NCBI GenBank assembly: GCA_030019485.1
Contig: JASEEW010000007.1
Location: 1 to 22,025, forward strand
Source: Thermoplasmatales archaeon
GTDB taxonomy: Archaea; Thermoplasmatota; JASEFT01; JAUWIS01
DNA length: 22,025 nucleotides
Direction: 5' to 3'
Made by a program: the position numbers and the translations under genes. Numbering within the stretch: position 1 is the first letter of the stretch; each line of letters opens with the position of its first letter. The notes under the pieces were generated by a model, which had not been told where the DNA came from, made no database searches, and worked only from the letters and a program-made list of their open reading frames with translations. Below are positions 13,568-20,400 of the stretch, piece after piece.

Positions 13568-14640
13568 CAAAAGCCATAGGTTTACTGTCCGGAGGTCTTG
13601 ACAGCACATTAGCAGTTCAGTTAATGCTGGATCAGGGTATTGAAGTCATAGCATTGAATTTTATTACACCATTCTGCACATGCACAAAAAAAGGATGCGA
13701 ACATGATGCGGTTCGTGTAGCAAAAGAATTTGGAATTAAGATAAAAGTGATTGCTGCTGATGAGGATTATATAAAGATAATAAAAGATCCAAAGCATGGG
13801 TATGGAAAAAACATGAATCCATGCATAGACTGCAGGATATTTATGCTGAAAAAAGCCAAAGAGTACATGGAAGAAACAAATGCATCATTTATATTTACAG
13901 GTGAGGTTTTAGGACAAAGACCCATGTCTCAAATGAAGCATACATTAAAACTTATAGAAAAGGAATCAGGGTTAGAAGGACTCATTCTGAGACCTTTATC
14001 CGCTCAATTTCTTGAGTCAACCATCCCAGAAAAAGAAGGACTTGTGAACAGGGAGAAATTACTCAGCATCAAAGGTCGCTCCAGGAAGCCACAGATGAAA
14101 CTGGCAGAGACGTTCAGCATAAAAGATTATCCCTGCTCTGCAGGGGGATGCAGATTAACTGACCCACAGTTTGCCATAAGAATAAAAGAAGCATTTGAAC
14201 ATAATGAGTTTTCTCTTAATGACATAATCCTCTTAAAATATGGCAGGCATTTCAGGCTGAGGAGCAATGCAAAGGTTGTTGTAGGTAGAAATAAGGAGGA
14301 AAACACCATTATCAGGAATATTGCAAAAGAAAATGATTTATTATTTGAGGTAATGGAATACGGTAGCCCAACAGCGCTTCTCAGAAATAGCAAACTAAAC
14401 TCAGCAACATTAGATTTCAACGTAATATCCCAACCGAAAACATTTCGGTTGCTGAGTTTACAGGAAAATGACATGGAAACAGCAGCCTCACTCTGCGCAG
14501 GATACAGCGATGGAAAAAATGAGGAGCATCTCAATGTTAGGGTCTGGAGCAAAAAAACTTCGGAATCAAAAGGTCAGGATAGGGTTATTCAGTGCGTTCC
14601 TATGGAAGACAGACAGATGAAAATGTTCATGGTAAGGTGA
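13564..14640 (+). CDS. PP-loop ATPase related to tRNA thiolation enzymes, with C-terminal RNA-binding-like domain
   Basis: The 358-residue protein has a PP-loop (SGGLDST, 9-15), an HDAVRVAKEFGI helix, a CIDC motif (Cys87, Cys90) before MLKKAKEYM, TGEVLGQRPMSQ (112-123) and a PCSAGGCRLTDP segment (190-201) with two more cysteines. These mark the family often annotated as thiouridylase or MnmA/ThiI-like. The C-terminal part resembles an NFACT-R-type RNA-binding module (GSPTALLR, then AASLCAGYSDGK). Between these two segments, residues 278-299 are encoded by a 13-bp inverted repeat and appear to be an extra insertion. The start overlaps the larE stop (ATGA). Its likely role is sulfur insertion into tRNA; the modified base is unknown. 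Confidence 0.85.
   Translation: MTKAIGLLSGGLDSTLAVQLMLDQGIEVIALNFITPFCTCTKKGCEHDAVRVAKEFGIKIKVIAADEDYIKIIKDPKHGYGKNMNPCIDCRIFMLKKAKEYMEETNASFIFTGEVLGQRPMSQMKHTLKLIEKESGLEGLILRPLSAQFLESTIPEKEGLVNREKLLSIKGRSRKPQMKLAETFSIKDYPCSAGGCRLTDPQFAIRIKEAFEHNEFSLNDIILLKYGRHFRLRSNAKVVVGRNKEENTIIRNIAKENDLLFEVMEYGSPTALLRNSKLNSATLDFNVISQPKTFRLLSLQENDMETAASLCAGYSDGKNEEHLNVRVWSKKTSESKGQDRVIQCVPMEDRQMKMFMVR
14396..14460. repeat. nested inverted repeat inside the PP-loop gene
   Basis: TAAACTCAGCAAC (14396-14408) and GTTGCTGAGTTTA (14448-14460) are perfect 13-bp complements. Inside, CAACCGAAA (14431-14439) and TTTCGGTTG (14443-14451) form a second perfect 9-bp hairpin, which shares bases with the outer arm. The stretch reads in frame as LNSATLDFNVISQPKTFRLL and neighbours. 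Confidence 0.85.
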
Positions 14641-14684
14641 TGATAAAGCGGGTGTATTTGTTCATTTTTATTCAAACCCTTCTG

Positions 14685-14692
14685 AAATATAT
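14685..14692 (+). promoter_or_regulatory. TATA box of the aminopeptidase gene
   Basis: AAATATAT starts 25 bases before the ATG at 14710, which supports that start over TTG 14695. Confidence 0.5.
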
Positions 14693-14709
14693 CCTTGAAA
14701 TACTGTCAC

Positions 14710-15729
14710 ATGAAAGCCTTCATAAACCAGAAAACCATTACATTTTTTGGTGATAGAATGATAAACGGCGCAGTAAATGCCCTAAAGGTTGTCCTGAGTT
14801 TGAAATCGGGTGAGAATGTCCTTGTCGTGTCTGATGAGAAAAAAAATGAGATTGGGAAGGCATTCATGGATGGGGCAAAACAGCTGGGTGCAAATGTAAG
14901 AAATTATGTTCTGCCAGAGGACAGGAGGCCTTTGAAAAAAATACCAGACGCCCTTCTAAAAATGGTTGATGATAATAACATAATAATCAATGCTTTTGAG
15001 GGCTTTCCTGAGGAGACGCCGTTCAGGATAAAGCTAATTAAAAAAGAAATATCAACAAATGCCAGGGTCGGACATGCACCAGGAATAACCCGTGCCATGA
15101 TGACCCGGGGCCCTATGACTACGGACTATGAAAAGGTTGCAGAAAACGCATACTCACTTATTTCAAAATTTAAAAATGCAAAAAATGTGCATATCACAGC
15201 GCCAGGCGGAACAGACATAATCCTCGACATAGAAAACAGGGGTTTTGATTCCGATGTTAAAATAAAACCAGGGACATTTGGAAATTTACCCGCGGGTGAA
15301 ATCTGGTGCGCCCCTGTTGAAAACAAAGCAAACGGTGTCATTGTCACAGACGGCTCAATTGGTGATATTGGGCAGGTAAAAAAGCCGTTAAGGATTGAGG
15401 TTGAGAATGGAAAAATTGTCAGCCTGCAAAGCGACGACCCATGGCTTGTTGAAAAAATAAAAAAACTTACATCTGTGGACAAGATGGCATCTGTTATAGG
15501 CGAACTTGGCATTGGCCTGAATCCAAACGCAAGAATAACAGGAAACCTTCTTGAGGATGAAAAAGCAGGAAAAACCGCGCATATCGCATTTGGAAACAAT
15601 GAAGAGATGTCCAACGGAAAGAATAATTCAAAAACACACAGGGATTTCCTTTTCTACAAACCCACACTAAAAGTAACATATAAAGATGGAAATGAGAAGA
15701 TAGTTATTAAGGATGGAGATGTAATTTAG
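14710..15729 (+). CDS. M29-type leucyl aminopeptidase-like metallopeptidase
   Basis: The 339-residue protein resembles the M29 (AmpS/PepS, thermophilic aminopeptidase) family, which removes N-terminal residues from peptides in the cytoplasm using two metal ions. Family marks are GNLPAGE (191-197), GELGIGLNP (264-272), LEDEKAGKTAHIAFGNN (281-297) and the terminal HRDFL (310-314), which together provide the Glu, His and Asp ligands. The N-terminal domain (NALKVVLSLKSGENVLVVSD, 23-42) is the usual substrate-gating domain. A later ATG at 14758 is also possible. It stands alone after the sulfur operon, with its own TATA box, and ends just before an inverted repeat. Substrate range is not predictable. 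Confidence 0.88.
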   Translation: MKAFINQKTITFFGDRMINGAVNALKVVLSLKSGENVLVVSDEKKNEIGKAFMDGAKQLGANVRNYVLPEDRRPLKKIPDALLKMVDDNNIIINAFEGFPEETPFRIKLIKKEISTNARVGHAPGITRAMMTRGPMTTDYEKVAENAYSLISKFKNAKNVHITAPGGTDIILDIENRGFDSDVKIKPGTFGNLPAGEIWCAPVENKANGVIVTDGSIGDIGQVKKPLRIEVENGKIVSLQSDDPWLVEKIKKLTSVDKMASVIGELGIGLNPNARITGNLLEDEKAGKTAHIAFGNNEEMSNGKNNSKTHRDFLFYKPTLKVTYKDGNEKIVIKDGDVI

Positions 15730-15808
15730 TAGTTAGGGCAAACTTCCCAGTTTACTAGTTACATAGATTTGGGTGTCTATGAGGCTGGGAAGTTTGGGGT
15801 TAGTAGTT
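15726..15808. repeat. inverted repeat flanked by 9-bp direct repeats (MITE-like)
   Basis: CAAACTTCCCAG (15739-15750) and CTGGGAAGTTTG (15785-15796) are perfect 12-bp complements. The loop holds another 6-bp stem (15762-15767/15776-15781). The same 9 bases, TTAGTAGTT, stand on both sides (15726-15734 and 15800-15808), as a target-site duplication would. The aminopeptidase stop codon lies in the left direct repeat. A tiny mobile element or a 3'-end structure are both possible. Confidence 0.55.
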
Positions 15809-15819
15809 TCGGAATTTCA

Positions 15820-15963
15820 TAGGAAAACTTCGTTTTCCTATTCTCTCCAATTTTCCTTCGGAAAATTGTCGATGCTTGAGCAATTCCTCACTCCTGCAAA
15901 TTGTGAATTTGCAGAAGTCAGGGGTTAGGGAAATCCCTAACTCCTAATCCCTGATCCCTGACT
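15820..15963. repeat. hairpin cluster between the convergent aminopeptidase and GXGXG genes
   Basis: Perfect hairpins: TAGGAAAAC/GTTTTCCTA (15820-15828/15832-15840), CAATTTTCC/GGAAAATTG (15848-15856/15860-15868), CTGCAAATT/AATTTGCAG (15894-15902/15906-15914), and a nested pair, AGTCAGGG/CCCTGACT (15916-15923/15956-15963) around GTTAGGG/CCCTAAC (15924-15930/15935-15941). The first two have GGAAAA/TTTTCC arms and 3-base TTC loops, recalling the 65-330 and 5590-5722 elements. The stretch could also serve as a bidirectional terminator region. Confidence 0.8.
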
Positions 15964-15969
15964 ACTTGC

Positions 15970-17277
15970 TCAGTATTCCCACATAGGCAGAGCCCTGTCA
16001 TACCCCATGAGTTTCACGCCTGTTACTGCTGCTGCATCATAGGTTAAAGCCATCAAATCATTTTTGTTCAGTAGGTCTATGGAATCATGCCCCACTGACG
16101 AAACAAGGATTTTGATTTCCCCATTCATCCTGTTGATAAACTCTGATATCTCGTTACCCACTGCTTCTGCATCACCGTTTCTTTCATTGTAGAAGAATCC
16201 AATGCCATCCGCGCCAAGGGCCAATACTTTGACAGCATCCTCAGCGCTTCTCAGATTTGCAAGAATCAGCAGTTTAATATCCTTGTCCTTTGCCTCATCC
16301 AAAGCCCTCATTGCAGGACCAAAAACACCGGTTACAGGGAAATAAGAGCAGTCTACTGCTACTGCATCAGGTTTTACTTTGACTGCTTTTTTTACATTTT
16401 CATATAAGTCAAACGGCTGTATTCTCAGTATTATTGTTTTTTTGTGTTCCGTGACCTCCTTTAACAGTTTAACCTCCTTGAAATCAGCAGGTTTTAACTC
16501 CACCGCATTGCATAAAGTTAAATCAGTAAACACAGGCCATCTGACAACAACAGGTCCATCCTCAATTTTTTCAACCTCATCCTGGTTCTGACATACTGAA
16601 AATGTTCCAGATTCAAATGCGCCCAATGCAAAACCAGGGTTTGGTTTCTCAGGTGATAAAAACACTGGTGTGCTCAGTTTTAATTTCCCAATTTCCAGGC
16701 TTGTGTCAACCTCTCCGATTGCTTCACTTCCTCTTTTTAAAAGAAGAAAATCGTTTAATGATGAAACAACAGGTTTAAACATTTCCTTTTTCCTGTATTC
16801 CCTTTTTTTAGAAACAGCCTTTTTCATTTCACCAAGATTGTATTTTTTCAGCATTTCCTTTTCATTATCATTTAAATTCTGAATCTCAGCATTTTCCACG
16901 TCCTTGATTTCCCCCTTGACAAAAACACTCCCGCCTAAAACATTCCCAAGGCTTTCAGCATCACCGGAAACAATAATTACACCACTGGTCATTTTTGCGC
17001 CCAAAAATTTTCCTGCATCACCATCAATAAAAATCTTCCCCCCGCTCATCATATATCCAGCAAAACTGTCAGCATCACCTTTCAGCGATATTTCAGCATT
17101 CTTGTTCAGCGCGCCAAAGAAATCTCCTGCTTTCCCTTCCACAAATACTTTCACATTTTTATCTATCCCAACAGCTATATTATCCTGACCATCCAGACCA
17201 CTGATTTTAACAGATGATGCGCTTACCATCTGCTTCCTAAGCGCCTCATTGATTTCCTTTGTAGTGCTGATAGGCAT
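15970..17277 (-). CDS. GXGXG-domain protein fused to a degenerate glutamate-synthase-like barrel
   Basis: A protein of about 435 residues (ATG 17277; an in-frame GTG at 17295 would add six, but AT-rich TTTAAT at about 17300-17305 fits the ATG better). The N-terminal 130 residues form the right-handed helix of the GltB C-terminal GXGXG domain: repeated GKAGDFFGAL, GDADSFAGYMMSGGKIFIDGDAGKFLGA and VSGDAESLG. This fold also occurs in FwdC. After a charged linker, residues about 175-430 look like a reduced FMN-binding glutamate synthase barrel (KLSTPVFLSP, DAVAVDCSY, ANLRSAEDAVKVLALGADGIGF). I see neither the Fe-S cysteine cluster nor an amidotransferase domain. The usual order is barrel then GXGXG, so the reversed order is odd. 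Its substrate and reaction are unknown. Confidence 0.8.
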   Translation of the reverse strand: MPISTTKEINEALRKQMVSASSVKISGLDGQDNIAVGIDKNVKVFVEGKAGDFFGALNKNAEISLKGDADSFAGYMMSGGKIFIDGDAGKFLGAKMTSGVIIVSGDAESLGNVLGGSVFVKGEIKDVENAEIQNLNDNEKEMLKKYNLGEMKKAVSKKREYRKKEMFKPVVSSLNDFLLLKRGSEAIGEVDTSLEIGKLKLSTPVFLSPEKPNPGFALGAFESGTFSVCQNQDEVEKIEDGPVVVRWPVFTDLTLCNAVELKPADFKEVKLLKEVTEHKKTIILRIQPFDLYENVKKAVKVKPDAVAVDCSYFPVTGVFGPAMRALDEAKDKDIKLLILANLRSAEDAVKVLALGADGIGFFYNERNGDAEAVGNEISEFINRMNGEIKILVSSVGHDSIDLLNKNDLMALTYDAAAVTGVKLMGYDRALPMWEY

Positions 17278-17316
17278 AATACTGGAATAGGACACATTGA
17301 TTAAATAGTTTATTAA

Positions 17317-17389
17317 GGTTTAAGGTGTAGAGGTGTAAAGGTTTATGGTGTAAGATATAAGATTTAATGGTTTAAGGGTTTAAGGTGTA
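17317..17389 (+). repeat. short G-rich direct repeats before the surface-protein gene
   Basis: GGTTTAAGGTGTA occurs at 17317-17329 and 17377-17389, with the variant GGTTTATGGTGTA at 17340-17352, among many shorter TTTAAGG and GTGTAAG copies. The rest of the 157-base gap (17296-17452) holds the TATA box of the next gene. Confidence 0.65.
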
Positions 17390-17422
17390 AGGTTTAGGGG
17401 ATAAGGAGATGAATCAAAAAGG

Positions 17423-17430
17423 TTTATATT
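17423..17430 (+). promoter_or_regulatory. TATA box of the surface-protein gene
   Basis: TTTATATT starts 30 bases before the ATG at 17453. Confidence 0.5.
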
Positions 17431-17452
17431 GCAATATGGTGTTTATTCAGTT

Positions 17453-20400
17453 ATGAAAAGTTGTGTTAGAAAGGAAATATTGATAGGGGTTTTGATAGTT
17501 TCTGTGATTCTTGGCACGATTGTAATCGTTTCAGCAAGCGCAACAGAGAAAACAGAAGTAAATAAAAATCCAAAATCACCAGAGACGATTTATGTTGGCG
17601 GAGACGGACCAAACAATTATACAACAATACAGGAAGGCATAAATGCGGCAAACAGTGGGGATACTGTTTTTGTGTATGGTGGGACTTATTATGAGAATGT
17701 GGTGATAGATAAAACATTGACTTTGATTGGTGAGAATAGGAATACTACAATAATTGATGGTGGCAGCATAGGAGATGTTGTTTATATTTCTGCGGATTGG
17801 GTGAATGTGAGCGGGTTTACAGTTAAGAATAGCGGTTCAGGTTTGAATAATGCAGGAGTAGTTATCTACTATCACTCAGATAATAATGTACTTCAAAATT
17901 GTGTTGTCTCAAATAACAGTTACGGTGTCTTCCTCCGACAGTTTCAAACCAATAACATTGTTACAAATTGTATAGTCTCCAATAACGATTGGGGTATTGT
18001 GCTCTGGTTTGGAGCAGACGGTAATATAATCTCAAACTGCAACGTATCAAACAACAGGGGAGGTATTCAATTAAGCGAGGTCTCGTATAACAACATCGTA
18101 AACAATCAAATGATTGGAAACACTGAGCGGAGTTTGTTAGTTGTGGGCGGTCAAAAGCAGTATTTTAACAATACAATACCTGCTTCTAACACCGTGAACG
18201 GGAAAAGTGTATCCTATTTTTTTGATATGAAAGATCAGATACTCCAGAATGTAGATGCTAGAAGCATTACATTAGCTTGGTGTGATAACTTTACACTAAA
18301 GAATTGTAGTATAACAAATGGAGATCCTATCCATCTAGTGGGTGTAACAAATTCAACCCTTATTAGTTGTAACTCTTCAAATAATGGGGATGACGGCATT
18401 TTTCTCTTCTTATCTTCATACAATACAATCTCAAGTTGCGATTTCTATGCTAATAGTGGTGATGGTATCTATCTTTCCTCTTCCTCTCACAACACCATTG
18501 ACAGCTCCACTATATGCTATAATAAGATAGGTCTCTCTCTTTACTATGGTTCTTCAAATGATATTATTACCTGCTCTAACCTATCAAACAATATATGTGG
18601 CATAGATCTTATTTCTTCTCAAGAAAATACAATCACAAATTGCTTTCTTTCACATAATGATCAGGATGGTATGGGTATTGCGAGTGCTTCAGATAATGTT
18701 GTGTCGAATTGTAATGTCTGCTCAAATGGTGTGAGAGGTTTCTGGATTGAATCCTCACCGGACACTAACGTTTATTGCTGCAATATTTACAACAATACAG
18801 ATTATGGAATTTACAATTACAATTCTGAAGTTGAGTATCAGGTTAACGCAACCTACAATTGGTGGGGCTCTGCGAGTGGACCTTATAATCCTGATACAAA
18901 CCCAACTGGCACTGGTGATAATGTTACTGATAATGTGGTTTACGACCCATGGTTGGAAGAGCCTTGGGAAGAAGTCACAGGACTTGTCCACAATATTGAC
19001 AAGGACACATATTACAACACAATCCAGGAAGCAATAGATGATGCAGACACAGGGAACACAATCAAGGTATCAAACGGAACATATTATGAGAATGTGATTA
19101 TAAACAAAAAAATCACTCTGATAGGTGAAGATAGAAATAATACAATCATTGATGGCAGCGGAACAGGAGATGTTATTTATATCTCTGCGGATTGGGTGAA
19201 TGTGAGCGGGTTTGGGGTGAGGAATTCTAATAGTAATTGGGGATGTGGCATTGCTTTGAATGGTGTTTCAAATAATAATATTTCTAATAACTATATATCT
19301 ACTAATTACAGGGGCATTGGGTTATGGGATTCCTCAGAAAATCTTATTACGAGGAATAAGGTGTGTGCTAATGAACAATGGGGAATCGGCATATTTTATT
19401 CCTCTCTTCATAACACCGTAATTAAAAATAATTTATTAAATAATGTGTATGGTATCTATTTGTCAGAAGCACCACAAAACACTCTCATAATAAATAACAC
19501 TATATCACAAAACACCTGTGGTGTACGGATTTCTGAGTCGGCAAATTATAATTACCTACATCACAACAACTTCATCAACAACACTATCAACGCCTATGAT
19601 GAATGCTCCAACTTCTGGGACAACAACTACCCATCGGGTGGCAATTACTGGAGCGACTACACTGGGATAGATGAAGACGGCGATGATATAGGTGACACGC
19701 CATACAGTATTCCTGGTGGAACAAATCAAGATAATTATCCTTTAATGTTGCCCTGGCCTTGGCCTGTGTACAATATCAACAAGGATACTTACTATACTAC
19801 AATTCAGAAGGCAATTGATGATGCAGACAGCGGTGATACAATTTATGTTTACAATGGAACATACTATGAAAATATTATAATATATAAAACATTGACTTTG
19901 ATAGGCGAAGATAGAAACACAACAATCATTGATGGCAGCGGAACAGGAGACGTTATTCATGTTTCTGCGGATTGGGTGAATGTGAGCGGGTTTGGAGTGA
20001 GGAATAGTGGGATGTATTATTGTGGTATAAGCAGCTTGTTCACTTCTAACGTCAGCATTTCAAACTGTAATATATCAGACAACTTTAAAGGGGTCTATCT
20101 TGATTTCTCTTCAGATAGTATAATTACAAGCTGTGATATATGTTTGAACCAAGGGGACGGCATCCATGTCAACAGTTCTGCGGGGATTATTATAGATAAC
20201 TGCGTGATATCTTTGAACAACTATTACGGTGTCTGCCTCTGGTGTTCTTCAGCCAACAGTATAATAAATTGTGCTGTTTACAACAATTCTTGGGCAGGAA
20301 TTTCCCACTACAACTCTTCAAACAACAATATCAATGGCTGTAATATTTATAACAATTCTTATGGCATTGGGCTATACTATTTCTCAGGCGGCAACACAAT

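Noticed and set aside
17466..19960. Minus-strand open frames inside the surface-protein gene
   Set aside because: They are low-complexity shadows of the repetitive coding strand.
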